From: Acidobacteriaceae bacterium
GTDB lineage: Bacteria; Acidobacteriota; Terriglobia; Terriglobales; SbA1
Direction of reading: 5' to 3'
DNA length: 12,554 nucleotides
Assembly: GCA_019237515.1 (NCBI GenBank)
Contig: JAFAGX010000304.1
Location: 1-12,554, forward strand
Part shown: positions 1 through 8,665 of the stretch, one piece after another
How positions within the stretch are numbered: the stretch's first letter is position 1
Layout: each line of letters begins with the position of its first letter
Notes under the pieces: generated by a model
Told to the model about the DNA's origin: nothing
Seen by the model: only the letters and a program-made list of their open reading frames with translations
Databases searched by the model: none
Position numbers and translations under genes: made by a program

Positions 1-2642
1 TAGGCCGATTCTGATACTTGTGATTCCGGCGGCGGATAGAGGGGATTTCCAAACCTGATCTGCAATGGCGCGAATTTTTGGAATCGCTTCCCGCGTGGCC
101 AGGCTTCATGGAATCCATCAATTGCGACCGGCACGATCGGTACTCCAGTGTGGATAGAAAGTATGGCCGCGCCTTTTTTGAACTTTTTCGGCGGGCCATC
201 GATGCTACGTTCGCCCTCGGGATAAAGAATCAGCACACGTCCGTGACGAAGACCGAATGCTCCGGCGCGCATGGCGGGAATCAGGTTCGCATCGGGGTCA
301 ACCACGACGATTCTTAACCAGTGCGCCAGCACGCGCATGTAGCCGGCGCCGAAATGTTCGCTGGTTCCGACGAAGAAGATATTGCGGAATACTGACCATG
401 GAAGCACGCTGCTCATGATTAGCCCATCCATGTAGCTCTGATGGTTAGAGCAAAGAAGAAATGGCCCTTGCTCGGGAAGCTTTTCTAAACCGGTGACGTG
501 AAGATCGAAACGATCCATACCAAACATTGCCACCATCCGCGTGAGCAGGTACCAAAATGCCTCAGCGAACCTTTGCGTCTGGGCGAGCGCGAGAACCTCC
601 GGATCACCGGGTTCTTCCGTCAGCACCGCGTCCCAACCGATGACTCTTTGCGGTGTAGTGTCCTGAGCTGCCCCGCGTAGCAAGTCCACAAGATGGCGCA
701 CGGTGTACACCTCGGCCAGACCCGATTCCTCAACATGCACTCCAAGTTCCCGCTCCAGCGAAACCAGAAGCTCAACGCGCTGCATGGAATCCAGTCCGAG
801 GTCGAGTTCCAGATTGTCCGACGGGTGGATAGACTGACGATTGCTGCGCGATGCGTCACGAATGACCGTCATTGCGCGCTGAACATTGGGTTGTTCGAGC
901 CAGGCTGCATCCTCGGGACTCAGTGGTCCTTCAGTGGACACGTCCTCGGCTTCGTTTTGCTCACCGCGTTCTTTGACCAGACGTTCGATTTCAAAACGCT
1001 TCAATTTGCGGGTGGTGGTGCGGGGCAGAGGATTTTGCCATATTTCGTAGCTCCCAATCCGTTTGGTTGACGGTAGCTGGGCCGAAAGCCCTTCGACATC
1101 AAAGCGAATGACCTCTTTCGCATTCACGACTTTGCGTTGTTTGAGAACCTCGAAATTGGGCACGATGATGGCGTGCAGATGTTCCGACGCGGGGTCACCA
1201 GCGCGTCCCTGCAATCCGAGGACGCAGATTTCACCGATGTAGGGAGACTTGAGATAGTGGGCCTCCACTTCTTCGGGGTAGATGTTTTTGCCGTTCGCGA
1301 GGACGATAACTTCCTTTTTGCGTCCAGTGATGAATAGATTCCCGTCGTCGTCGAAGTAGCCCAGATCGCCGGTGTGCAACCAGCCGTCGTGCAAGACTTG
1401 CTCGGTTGCGTCGGCGCGGTTCCAGTAACCTTTCATCACTAGTGCGCCGCGGATTGCAATCTCACCAACGGGCTTGGGCACTCCATCTACGGGCTGAGGA
1501 TCGAGAATCTTACCTTCCACGCCTCGCAGGGGAGGACCTACGGAGCCGATCACGTTACGCTCGGGTGGCGTGGCGAAGGCGCCGCCGCAGGTTTCCGTCA
1601 ACCCGTAGGCTTGCAAAATGTCGATGCCTAACGCGTAGAAGTCGCGGCCGATCTCGGTATCGAAGCGCGAGCCGCCGGTAACTAAATAGCGCATCTTGCC
1701 GCCAAAGAGGTTGTGAACTTTACCAAAGAAGATCCCGCCCACGTTCCAGCCGAATCTGCGCGTGAGTCGCGTAACGCCCATCAACATGCGCACGAAGACT
1801 TGAGCCAGCCGGCCGCGCTGCGAAATTTCTTTAAAGATGCGTTCGTGAATCAGATAGAAAAATTGCGGGACACCTGCGAGCGCGGTGATATTTCGTTCCC
1901 GCAGCGCTCGAAGCAATTCGGTCGTATTCAGGGTTTCCAGATAAACGACTCGCGAGCCTTTAACGAGCGGCAACATGAGATTCGCCATCTGGGAAAGCAC
2001 ATGAAACAGAGGCAACACGCCCAGCAATGCATCGTGCGGACCAATGTGCGCCCAACTAAAGATCGCGTGTACTTCGCCCATGAGATTTCCGTGGCTAAGC
2101 ATCACACCTTTGGGATCGGCGGTTGTACCAGACGTGTAGAGCAGAGAGGCGAGATCATCTTTCTCCGAAGGCACGGGTTTGAAATTGTCCGGGCCAGCGG
2201 AAAAAATGGTGTCGAGAGTTGCTACGCCATCCGTTTGTTGTCCTCGGGTCATCTGCACCAACGGTATGTGTAAGCGGGATGCAGATTGTTCTGCAGTGGA
2301 CGAATGACTCTGATCACAGAACAGCAGCCAGCTTCCACTATCCTTCACTAGCTTCGTGACCTGATCGGCGTGCAATGCTGTGTCGAGCGGAACCGCGGCG
2401 TGTCCGGCGGCAATGGTGCCGAGGTAAACGGCAACCCAACGTGGGTGATTGTCGGCGAGGATTGCGACGCGAGATCGCGGCTCGAGGTGTTGCTGGGTCA
2501 GCCAATTACCAATGGATTCAGCCATTCGGCGGAGCTGGGCGTATGAATAAGCTTCAGTTTGTTCGCGCGCTTGAATCTCGACTGCGATATTCTCCGGCCA
2601 GCGCGTGGCGCATTCGCTGAACAGGTCGTAGAAGGTCTGCAT
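1..2642 (-). CDS. AMP-forming acyl ligase / carrier domain / PlsC-type acyltransferase fusion (C-terminus cut by window edge)
   Basis: The frame is open without a stop from ATG 2642 to the left edge (880 codons); the stop lies outside the window. Three modules are visible. Residues 1 to about 555 are an ANL-superfamily ligase of the long-chain acyl-CoA synthetase type, with the P-loop YTSGTTADPKG (Y169), YGLTE (346-350), TGDLGYFDDDG (from 424), GRKKEVIVLANGKNIYPEE and a late TRKLKR motif whose K546 is the likely adenylation lysine. Residues about 575-660 form a carrier domain with LGLDSMQRVEL, where S619 is the probable phosphopantetheine site. From about 700 comes a PlsC-type acyltransferase with NHQSYMD (H734, D739), YPEGERS (807-813) and VPIVPVAIDG. 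Inferred role: activate a fatty acid, hold it on the carrier or CoA, and acylate a (lyso)phospholipid. E. coli Aas has the acyltransferase first and no carrier. No clear Shine-Dalgarno precedes the ATG. The fold calls are firm; the substrate is unknown. Confidence 0.88.
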   Translation of the reverse strand, partial: MQTFYDLFSECATRWPENIAVEIQAREQTEAYSYAQLRRMAESIGNWLTQQHLEPRSRVAILADNHPRWVAVYLGTIAAGHAAVPLDTALHADQVTKLVKDSGSWLLFCDQSHSSTAEQSASRLHIPLVQMTRGQQTDGVATLDTIFSAGPDNFKPVPSEKDDLASLLYTSGTTADPKGVMLSHGNLMGEVHAIFSWAHIGPHDALLGVLPLFHVLSQMANLMLPLVKGSRVVYLETLNTTELLRALRERNITALAGVPQFFYLIHERIFKEISQRGRLAQVFVRMLMGVTRLTRRFGWNVGGIFFGKVHNLFGGKMRYLVTGGSRFDTEIGRDFYALGIDILQAYGLTETCGGAFATPPERNVIGSVGPPLRGVEGKILDPQPVDGVPKPVGEIAIRGALVMKGYWNRADATEQVLHDGWLHTGDLGYFDDDGNLFITGRKKEVIVLANGKNIYPEEVEAHYLKSPYIGEICVLGLQGRAGDPASEHLHAIIVPNFEVLKQRKVVNAKEVIRFDVEGLSAQLPSTKRIGSYEIWQNPLPRTTTRKLKRFEIERLVKERGEQNEAEDVSTEGPLSPEDAAWLEQPNVQRAMTVIRDASRSNRQSIHPSDNLELDLGLDSMQRVELLVSLERELGVHVEESGLAEVYTVRHLVDLLRGAAQDTTPQRVIGWDAVLTEEPGDPEVLALAQTQRFAEAFWYLLTRMVAMFGMDRFDLHVTGLEKLPEQGPFLLCSNHQSYMDGLIMSSVLPWSVFRNIFFVGTSEHFGAGYMRVLAHWLRIVVVDPDANLIPAMRAGAFGLRHGRVLILYPEGERSIDGPPKKFKKGAAILSIHTGVPIVPVAIDGFHEAWPRGKRFQKFAPLQIRFGNPLYPPPESQVSESA

Positions 2643-2770
2643 CGGTCGCGGGCAATCTTACATGAAAGGCCGGACAGCGGTAGCGACTTACCTGTTTGGC
2701 CCGCATCTAATATGCTAGGCTTCTAAGATATCGGGCCGGTGTGTGCCCGCCCACCGAAGGATTTACGACT
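2643..2770. promoter_or_regulatory. Divergent intergenic region between the lipid fusion gene and secA
   Basis: This 128-bp gap separates two divergently transcribed genes and must hold both promoters unless transcription enters from elsewhere. On the plus strand the best sigma70-like pair I see is TTACCT (2688-2693), a 17-bp spacer, then TATGCT (2711-2716). This matches the -10 consensus at 4 of 6 positions and the -35 only weakly. It would start transcription near 2723 and leave a short leader before secA. No convincing box was found for the minus-strand gene. No open frame of interest lies here. Confidence 0.35.
2756..2761 (+). promoter_or_regulatory. Ribosome binding site that fixes the secA start
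   Basis: GAAGGA ends 9 nt before TTG 2771, an ideal Shine-Dalgarno distance. The upstream in-frame GTG at 2741 has no comparable site and would add a ten-residue tail foreign to SecA. This decides the start in favour of TTG. Confidence 0.6.
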
Positions 2771-5749
2771 TTGATTGACAAGGTAATAGCAAAGGTCTTC
2801 GGGACCAAAGTTGAGCGCGAGCTCAAGCGGCTTGCCCCTCGCGTCCAAGCCATCAATGCGCTCGAGCCGGAGATGCAGAAACTCAGCGATGAACAGCTCC
2901 GGGCGAAGACCGATGAGTTTCGCCGCCGAATTGACGAGCGGCTCGGCAAAACTCCCGATGAACCAGACGCTGAGCCCGACCGGATAAAAGAACTGCAAGA
3001 TCAGCGGCTTGCTGCGACCAACGAAGTTCTCGATGAAATTCTGGAAGAAGCCTTTGCCGTGGTCCGTGAGGCCGGCCGCCGCGTCCTCAACATGCGGCAC
3101 TTCGATGTCCAGTTGATTGGCGGCATGGTCCTGCACCAGGGCAAGATCGCCGAGATGAAGACCGGTGAAGGCAAGACGCTGGTGGCAACCTTGCCGGTGT
3201 ACCTGAACGCCCTCAGCCGGCGAGGCGTTCACGTGATAACAGTCAACGACTACCTCGCTAAGCGCGACTCCGAATGGATGGGCAAGCTTTACAGCTTTCT
3301 CGGGTTGACGGTTGGCGTCATCGTTCACGATCTCGATGATCAGCAGCGGCGCGAAGCCTACGCGGCCGATGTGACTTACGGAACGAATAACGAGTTTGGC
3401 TTCGACTATCTCCGCGACAACATGAAATTCGACCTGCGCGACTGCGTGCAGCGGGGCCACAATTTCGCGATCGTCGACGAAGTCGACTCGATTCTGATTG
3501 ACGAAGCCAGAACGCCACTCATCATCTCTGGTGCGAGCGAAGAATCCACCGACAAATACGCACGTGTCAATCGCATCATTCCCAAGCTGGAGAAGGGCGA
3601 GGAGATTGAAGGTCCACCCGGGGAGCCGGCGGAACTCACGGGCGATTTTGTGGTGGATGAAAAGCACCGCAATATTACGGTAACCGACGAGGGCTGGGAG
3701 AAAGTCGAAGGCCTTCTCGGTATCGGCAACATCGCTGATCCGGAAAACTGGGCTTTGAAGCATCACGTTGAGACGGCGATCAAGGCGCACTCGCTCTATC
3801 ACCGGGATGTCGAATATGTAGTCAAAGATGGGGAAGTCATCATTGTTGATGAATTTACGGGTCGGCTTATGCCTGGTCGCCGTTGGTCGGACGGCTTGCA
3901 TCAGGCCGTAGAAGCCAAAGAAAACGTCAAGATTGAGCGCGAAAATCAGACGCTCGCGACCATTACCTTTCAGAATTATTTCCGTATGCACAAGAAGCTC
4001 GCGGGAATGACCGGTACGGCGGAAACGGAAGCCACGGAATTCGAGAAAATTTACAAGCTCGAAGTCATGGTGATTCCGACGAACCGGACTCTGCTGCGCA
4101 TCGAAAACCCCGATGTCGTGTATCGAACGGAGAAGGAAAAGTATTTCGCGGCGGCGGATGAGATTCAGAAATTCAACACCACTGGCCAGCCGGTACTTGT
4201 GGGAACGACTTCGATTGAAAAATCCGAGCGGCTTTCGGATTTGCTGAAGAAAAAAGGTGTGAAGCACTGGGTGCTGAATGCCAAGCAGCACGAGCGAGAG
4301 GCAGAGATTGTGGCTCAGGCGGGCCGCAAAGGCATGGTAACGATCGCCACCAACATGGCGGGCCGCGGGACCGATATTTTGCTGGGCGGCAATCCTGAAT
4401 TCATGGCGAAGCAGGAGTGCGTCAAGAAGGGAATTGCTCAGCCGCTACGTGCTGCGCAAGGCAAAGTTCAAGCCGCGATTGATGACAGCAAGAACACGGT
4501 CTGGTATTACGCCGGGAACGAATACGTGGTTCCCATAGATCAATGGACGGAAACCTTCAATAGATACAAACAGCAGACGGACAAAGAACACGACCAGGTC
4601 GTCGCCGTCGGAGGCCTGCACATCTTCGGTACGGAGCGGCATGAATCCCGCCGAATCGACAACCAGCTTCGTGGCCGTGCGGGCCGGCAAGGTGATCCCG
4701 GTTCCTCGCGTTTCTATCTGTCACTCGAAGATGATCTGATGCGCATCTTCGCCAAGGAATGGGTTTCGAACCTGCTTCAACGCCTCGGGATGGAAGAGGG
4801 CGTTCCCATTGAATCGCGCCTGATTTCGCGCCGTATTGAAAAAGCACAGGAAGCAGTCGAGGCGCAGAACTTCGAAGCTCGCAAACACTTGCTCGAATAC
4901 GACGACGTCATGAACAAGCAGCGCGAGGCGGTGTACGGCCTGCGCCGGCAGTTGCTCGAAGGCGTCGATCAGAAGGAATTGATTCTCGAAGATTATGTCG
5001 CCGGAATTCTCGGCGAACTGATGAATCAGTTTTGCGCAGTCAAAGCGCATCCTGCCGATTGGGACATCAAAGGCCTCAAGGATGCGATCTTCACTCGCTT
5101 TGGCGTAGACATCCTTGCCGAAGGACTCAAGCCGGAAACTCTGAACCGGCAGGAACTTGGCGACGCGATCTTCGACAAGTTAAAGGCTCGATACGATTCC
5201 AAGGAGAAGCTGATTGGTCCGGATGCGATGCGCTATCACGAGCGCATGATCATGCTAAGCGTGCTCGATTCCCAATGGAAAGATCACCTGCTCAGCATGG
5301 ATCACCTGAAAGAGGGAATCGGGCTTCGGGGATACGGACAGCACGATCCCCTGGTCGAGTATAAGCGCGAATCCTTCGACATGTTCGAAGCCATGATGCA
5401 GCGGTTTCAGGAAGAGACGGTTCGCTATCTTTACCTGATGCAGATTTTGGAGCGGCCGGAACCCGCGATGGCCACCACGGCGCCGGACTTCAGTGCGGAA
5501 GCGGCTGCTGTTACTGGCGATGGCAACGGCGGCCGCCGTCCGCGCAACGTCAGCACGTCAGTTGACGAGATCGAAGAAGCTTTCCAGCGCCGGAAACGGC
5601 GCGAACTCGAGCAGGCGCGCATGGCCGGATCCGGCGATATGCAAGCGGTGCAGCAAGTCGTGCGCAATTCAGCCAAAGTAGGGCGGAACGATCCTTGCCC
5701 CTGCGGATCAGGCAAGAAATACAAGCGGTGCTGCGGGGCTAATGCTTGA
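2771..5749 (+). CDS. secA: Protein translocase ATPase subunit SecA
   Basis: SecA is the cytoplasmic motor ATPase that drives unfolded preproteins through SecYEG. From TTG 2771 the protein has 992 residues and begins [13 protein letters not shown], as SecA proteins do. Visible parts: Walker A MKTGEGKT (K135); [19 protein letters not shown] (Walker B D236-D239); the preprotein-binding region; [12 protein letters not shown]; the second nucleotide-binding domain with [13 protein letters not shown] (T534) and [26 protein letters not shown]; the helical scaffold and wing; a variable linker; and a C-terminal zinc-binding [13 protein letters not shown] (C976, C978, C987, C988). Two segments are longer than in E. 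coli SecA: about 27 residues before Walker A, and about 40 residues between LLGGNPE and GGLHIFG. The gene stands alone, divergent from the lipid fusion and convergent with the repeat protein. An in-frame GTG at 2741 is the alternative start. Identification is certain. Confidence 0.97.
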   Translation: MIDKVIAKVFGTKVERELKRLAPRVQAINALEPEMQKLSDEQLRAKTDEFRRRIDERLGKTPDEPDAEPDRIKELQDQRLAATNEVLDEILEEAFAVVREAGRRVLNMRHFDVQLIGGMVLHQGKIAEMKTGEGKTLVATLPVYLNALSRRGVHVITVNDYLAKRDSEWMGKLYSFLGLTVGVIVHDLDDQQRREAYAADVTYGTNNEFGFDYLRDNMKFDLRDCVQRGHNFAIVDEVDSILIDEARTPLIISGASEESTDKYARVNRIIPKLEKGEEIEGPPGEPAELTGDFVVDEKHRNITVTDEGWEKVEGLLGIGNIADPENWALKHHVETAIKAHSLYHRDVEYVVKDGEVIIVDEFTGRLMPGRRWSDGLHQAVEAKENVKIERENQTLATITFQNYFRMHKKLAGMTGTAETEATEFEKIYKLEVMVIPTNRTLLRIENPDVVYRTEKEKYFAAADEIQKFNTTGQPVLVGTTSIEKSERLSDLLKKKGVKHWVLNAKQHEREAEIVAQAGRKGMVTIATNMAGRGTDILLGGNPEFMAKQECVKKGIAQPLRAAQGKVQAAIDDSKNTVWYYAGNEYVVPIDQWTETFNRYKQQTDKEHDQVVAVGGLHIFGTERHESRRIDNQLRGRAGRQGDPGSSRFYLSLEDDLMRIFAKEWVSNLLQRLGMEEGVPIESRLISRRIEKAQEAVEAQNFEARKHLLEYDDVMNKQREAVYGLRRQLLEGVDQKELILEDYVAGILGELMNQFCAVKAHPADWDIKGLKDAIFTRFGVDILAEGLKPETLNRQELGDAIFDKLKARYDSKEKLIGPDAMRYHERMIMLSVLDSQWKDHLLSMDHLKEGIGLRGYGQHDPLVEYKRESFDMFEAMMQRFQEETVRYLYLMQILERPEPAMATTAPDFSAEAAAVTGDGNGGRRPRNVSTSVDEIEEAFQRRKRRELEQARMAGSGDMQAVQQVVRNSAKVGRNDPCPCGSGKKYKRCCGANA

Positions 5750-5764
5750 TCGCTTTACAAGGGT

Positions 5765-5796
5765 CCCACGTCTCGCAAAGGCGGCGAGACGTAGGG
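5765..5796. terminator. Strong hairpin at the convergent gene junction
   Basis: ACGTCTCGC (5768-5776) and GCGAGACGT (5784-5792) pair perfectly over 9 bp around a 7-nt loop. Past a bulged A and an unpaired C, CCC/GGG can extend the stem. It lies 16 bp after the secA stop and about 80 bp after the stop of the minus-strand repeat gene, so it could end transcription from both sides. Neither side has a T-run, so a classical intrinsic terminator is not proved. It could instead be a dispersed REP-like palindrome. The rest of the 5750-5875 gap shows only a short direct repeat (AGATCC at 5817 and 5830) and no coding signal. Confidence 0.4.
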
Positions 5797-5875
5797 CACC
5801 CATGGTAACCCTTTACAGATCCTGAACAAAGATCCCCACTATTCAAAAATCGCGAAGGGTGGGGCAGCCAATTGA

Positions 5876-7054
5876 CTATTTCGGCGGCTCGTGTCGAGGT
5901 TCTTCGGGCCGAGTTTCAGATTGCGGATGCGGCGTGGATTCCGGCTTGGCCGCTTCGGGCGGACGAGCTTCATTCACCCGCGGAGCTTGTACTTGGTTGT
6001 GGGGTGTGTACTCCGGACGAGGTCCTTGGTTCTGATTCCCATAAGCAGGTCTTGGCGCATTCTGGGTTCCTACACTGCCTTCCCGAGGCGCATTTTGAAT
6101 CATTGGCTGATTCGTGTGTGGCCCGTTTCCTGGCTGGTACGTGCTTGGCGGACGCGGCACATTGTGGGACTCGTTAGGTACACCCCGCGACTCAACTTCC
6201 GGATGAGGATTTGCGGGATGAGGCGCATTCCCGTTCAATGATGCATTCGGCGGCCGCGGCACATTGTTTCCGGGCCGTGGGACATTGTTGTTGGTTACAG
6301 GCCGATTTACGGGTGCCTTGTACGGCTCTCCAGCGCGTGTAGCAGCGACCACGCCATTGCCTTTGAATGCAGCAGGCTTTGCGGTCGCGGCTATCGGTGG
6401 GCGTCCATTATTCACAGAAGCCCTAAGTTGTGGATTGTTTTTCGCTAACGTTTCATGTTGCGTCTGGGCCTGCGTGGGCTCGATATGCCTTTCCCGAGCA
6501 GCGGCTTCCTCTGCGGCGGTGGGTCGGGCCGTGATTCCACCCGGGCCACCGTTATAGCTCACGCGATTCACTGTCGTGGTGTTGTTGTTGATGATGGTTG
6601 TGTTGTAAACATTCGTGACTCTCGTAACGTTCACATTATTGACGGTCTGGTTGTAGTAGAAGTGGTTGTCCCGCCAATATCCGCCGTGATAGCCCTCGCC
6701 CGTGTAGCCATAGCCATAGGGAATTCCGCCATAGAAGCCTACAACTGGTCCCCAATAGCCGGGATGCCAGTAATAGAGACCTTCGCCGTATCCCCAATAA
6801 CCGGGCGTCCACAAATATCCAGGTTGAGGAGCCAATACCCAAGTACCCGGGACCCAGTAATAGCCATAGGGACCGTAAGCCCAATAACCGGGCGTCCAGA
6901 TGTAGCCTTCATCCGGGCAGGGCGGCTGCTCGTAGATCGGCAGCGCTGGCGGGCCAAAATTTACTGAAATGAATACTCCGGCCGAGGCCGCACCGCAAAT
7001 GGCGATTAGAACGGTCAACAACACAAGCCATCGAATTGGACGAGCGATCTTCAT
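5876..7054 (-). CDS. Exported WxPGxW (YXWGXW) repeat protein with Asn-rich and Pro-rich regions
   Basis: This 392-residue protein starts at ATG 7054 behind an AGGAG 5 nt upstream. Residues 1-25 form a clear signal peptide (RPIR, a hydrophobic stretch, then GAASA), so it is exported, probably to the periplasm or outer surface. Residues 50-103 carry four aromatic units, W53TPGYW58, W67VPGTW72, W82TPGYW87 and W96HPGYW101, spaced 14-15 residues apart, followed by a Gly/Tyr-rich stretch. Residues about 135-168 are rich in Asn, Thr and Val. The long tail is rich in Pro, Asn and Arg with recurring NVPRP or NAPRP motifs and is probably disordered. The repeats match the WXXGXW/YXWGXW family, which is numerous in acidobacteria and has no settled function. 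It follows murA on the same strand after 132 bp. A structural or surface-adhesive envelope role is only a guess. Confidence 0.85.
   Translation of the reverse strand: MKIARPIRWLVLLTVLIAICGAASAGVFISVNFGPPALPIYEQPPCPDEGYIWTPGYWAYGPYGYYWVPGTWVLAPQPGYLWTPGYWGYGEGLYYWHPGYWGPVVGFYGGIPYGYGYTGEGYHGGYWRDNHFYYNQTVNNVNVTRVTNVYNTTIINNNTTTVNRVSYNGGPGGITARPTAAEEAAARERHIEPTQAQTQHETLAKNNPQLRASVNNGRPPIAATAKPAAFKGNGVVAATRAGEPYKAPVNRPVTNNNVPRPGNNVPRPPNASLNGNAPHPANPHPEVESRGVPNESHNVPRPPSTYQPGNGPHTNQPMIQNAPREGSVGTQNAPRPAYGNQNQGPRPEYTPHNQVQAPRVNEARPPEAAKPESTPHPQSETRPEEPRHEPPK
6793..6898 (-). repeat. Direct 19-bp DNA repeat inside the WxPGxW gene
   Basis: The same 19-bp string, CCCAATAACCGGGCGTCCA on the plus strand, occurs at 6793-6811 and 6880-6898, 87 bp (29 codons) apart. 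Each copy encodes the WTPGYW unit. A degenerate relative lies near 6750-6772. Identity at DNA level and in the same codon phase points to expansion by internal duplication rather than convergence at protein level. Confidence 0.8.
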
Positions 7055-7186
7055 AAAGGCTCCTCGGTTCTCATCCTATAGAAACGCGCAGCGCCGGAAT
7101 ATGTTGCGGAGCTGTAAGTACACCAAAGGACAATAGTTCCGCGTATGTATGCGGGATTTGCCCAGTGTTTGAACGTAGCGCTTGGG
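7055..7186 (-). promoter_or_regulatory. Leader region upstream of the WxPGxW gene, after murA
   Basis: This 132-bp spacer ends with the Shine-Dalgarno AGGAG (plus-strand CTCCT at 7060-7064). No convincing -35/-10 pair was found; TATAGG near 7075-7080 is the only -10-like string and is weak. GTTTGA (7167-7172) can pair with TCAAAC (7187-7192, overlapping the murA stop) across a 14-nt loop, a poor terminator. Co-transcription with murA remains possible. Confidence 0.3.
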
Positions 7187-8491
7187 TCAAACGTGGCTGG
7201 CAGGAGGCACGGCTTTTTTCGGCAGGATCTCGCCAATACGGCGAATCTGTGCGCCCACGCCGCGCAGCTTTTCTTCAATGTTTTCATAGCCGCGGTCCAT
7301 GTGATAAACGCGGTCGATGATTGTCTCCCCATCGGCTACCAGCGCTGCTATTACCAGGGAGGCGGACGCGCGCAAATCCGAAGCCAGAACTGCTGCTCCG
7401 CTTAGCGAAGTTTTGCCTCGAACCACGGCGCGGCTGCCTTCAATCTTGATATTCGCTCCCATGCGCACCAGTTCGAGCGCGTGCATAAAGCGATTTTCAA
7501 AAATGTTCTCGGTAATGATCGAAGTCCCGTCGGCTTGCGTCACTAACGCCATGTATTGGGCCTGGACGTCGGTCGGGAAACCGGGAAATTCCTCAGTGAT
7601 CATGTCCGCGGCTTTCAGCGGATTGTCACCCATAACTCGAACCGAATCGCTGGTGTGAGCTGTCTTTACGCCCACTTCGGCGAGCTTCTGTAGCACTGCC
7701 CCCAAGTGATCGGGATCACAGCCTGCCACGTTCAGGTCACCACCAGTGATTGCTCCAGCAATGATGAAGGTTGCTGCCTCGATGCGGTCTGGAATGATGC
7801 GGTGCTTCGCGCCATGCAGCTTATCGACGCCTTTCACGCGAATAGTTGGAGTTCCCGCGCCTTCGATGCGGGCTCCCATTTTGTTCAACAATGCGGCAAG
7901 ATCCGCCACTTCAGGCTCACGGGCGCAGTTGAGCATTAAAGTTTCGCCATCGGCGAGTACAGCGGCCATGAGCAGGTCTTCCGTGCCTGTGACCGTGATC
8001 TTGTCAAAAACGATTTCGGCTCCCCGCAACCGCTTAGCGCTTGCTTCTACATAGCCGTGTGTTTGCGTGATGGCGGCTCCAAGTCGCTCCAGGCCTTTGA
8101 TGTGCAGATCAATCGGCCGAGCGCCGATGGCGCATCCACCGGGAAGGGAAACGCGCGCTCGCCCGCAACGCGCAACTAGAGGACCCAAAACCAGCGTGGA
8201 CGCGCGCATGGTTTTGACCAATTCGTAGGAAGCTTCCGGGGATGCCAAATTCCGACATTGAATCGTTGTGCGGTGCTGCGCCCGCCCATACCCTAATTCG
8301 ACTTCCGCACCCATGGCCGCGAGTAACTTGCGCGTGGTGTCAATGTCTCGGACCTGCGGAACATTTTCCAGGATGACGGGTTCGGCGGTGAGCAAAGCCG
8401 CTGCCATCGCGGGCAGAGCTGCGTTCTTGGCCCCGCTCACACGGATGGTTCCGAGCAGAGGAGCTCCGCCTCGAACTACGAACTTGTCCAT
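7187..8491 (-). CDS. murA: UDP-N-acetylglucosamine 1-carboxyvinyltransferase MurA
   Basis: MurA transfers enolpyruvate from PEP to UDP-GlcNAc, the first committed cytoplasmic step of peptidoglycan synthesis and the target of fosfomycin. From ATG 8491 the protein has 434 residues, normal for the family, and begins MDKFVVRGGAPLLGTIRVSG. K22-N23 (SGAKNAALP) match the conserved substrate-binding pair. C120 in LPGGCAIGARPIDLHIKGLE matches E. coli C115, so the enzyme should be fosfomycin-sensitive at that site (Asp variants resist). FPTDVQAQYMAL supplies the conserved Asp, and DLRASASLVIAAL the late Arg. ATG 8566 in the same frame would add 25 residues unlike MurA. GGAG lies 11 nt before 8491, and a TACAAT box lies right next to 8566, so the shorter form is preferred. 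It follows murQ on the same strand after 174 bp. Confidence 0.96.
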   Translation of the reverse strand: MDKFVVRGGAPLLGTIRVSGAKNAALPAMAAALLTAEPVILENVPQVRDIDTTRKLLAAMGAEVELGYGRAQHRTTIQCRNLASPEASYELVKTMRASTLVLGPLVARCGRARVSLPGGCAIGARPIDLHIKGLERLGAAITQTHGYVEASAKRLRGAEIVFDKITVTGTEDLLMAAVLADGETLMLNCAREPEVADLAALLNKMGARIEGAGTPTIRVKGVDKLHGAKHRIIPDRIEAATFIIAGAITGGDLNVAGCDPDHLGAVLQKLAEVGVKTAHTSDSVRVMGDNPLKAADMITEEFPGFPTDVQAQYMALVTQADGTSIITENIFENRFMHALELVRMGANIKIEGSRAVVRGKTSLSGAAVLASDLRASASLVIAALVADGETIIDRVYHMDRGYENIEEKLRGVGAQIRRIGEILPKKAVPPASHV

Positions 8492-8566
8492 ACGGGTTTT
8501 TTCTCCGGCAACAGCCGTGGCGACCGCGACACCCATCGAGCACGTCCATTCTGTGGTGCGAGCCAT

Positions 8567-8572
8567 ATTGTA
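8567..8572 (-). promoter_or_regulatory. Candidate -10 box for murA
   Basis: On the minus strand TACAAT matches the sigma70 -10 consensus at 5 of 6 positions. Transcription would begin near 8560, about 70 nt before ATG 8491 and just inside the alternative ATG 8566. That supports the shorter MurA. No good -35 lies 16-18 bp upstream, so this is tentative. The rest of the 8492-8665 spacer shows nothing else I can name. Confidence 0.3.
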
Positions 8573-8665
8573 ACGGGGAACCTCTGTGATCGATTGACGG
8601 CTGCGGAAATCGAAGGTGCAGGGCCAGCCGTTATGGAACAGATGCCCTCAGGCTTAGACCCGTTG

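Noticed and set aside
693..2273. Plus-strand open frames (such as 693-1070 and 1713-2273) opposite the lipid fusion gene.
   Set aside because: The minus-strand frame is continuous with all ligase and carrier motifs in phase; these are its complement shadows.
2741..2770. GTG 2741 as the secA start.
   Set aside because: It adds CPPTEGFTT, unlike SecA N-termini, and lacks a Shine-Dalgarno, while TTG 2771 has GAAGGA at the right distance.
2723..4291. A 522-codon open frame on the minus strand opposite secA.
   Set aside because: It lies wholly antisense to an unmistakable SecA and shows no recognisable domain. Long antisense frames arise easily from the codon bias of the sense gene.
6264..6967. 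Plus-strand open frames opposite the WxPGxW gene.
   Set aside because: They are complements of a repetitive coding region that has a signal peptide, a Shine-Dalgarno and a known repeat family on the other strand.
7167..7192. Terminator at the murA stop.
   Set aside because: Only a 6-bp stem with a 14-nt loop and no T-run; too weak to annotate.
7051..7332. A 93-codon minus-strand frame overlapping the murA 3' end and the spacer.
   Set aside because: Most of it is out of frame within murA, and it runs to the start region of the next gene without any recognisable content.
8492..8566. N-terminal extension of MurA from ATG 8566.
   Set aside because: The 25 residues do not resemble MurA, ATG 8491 has its own GGAG, and a -10-like box abuts 8566.
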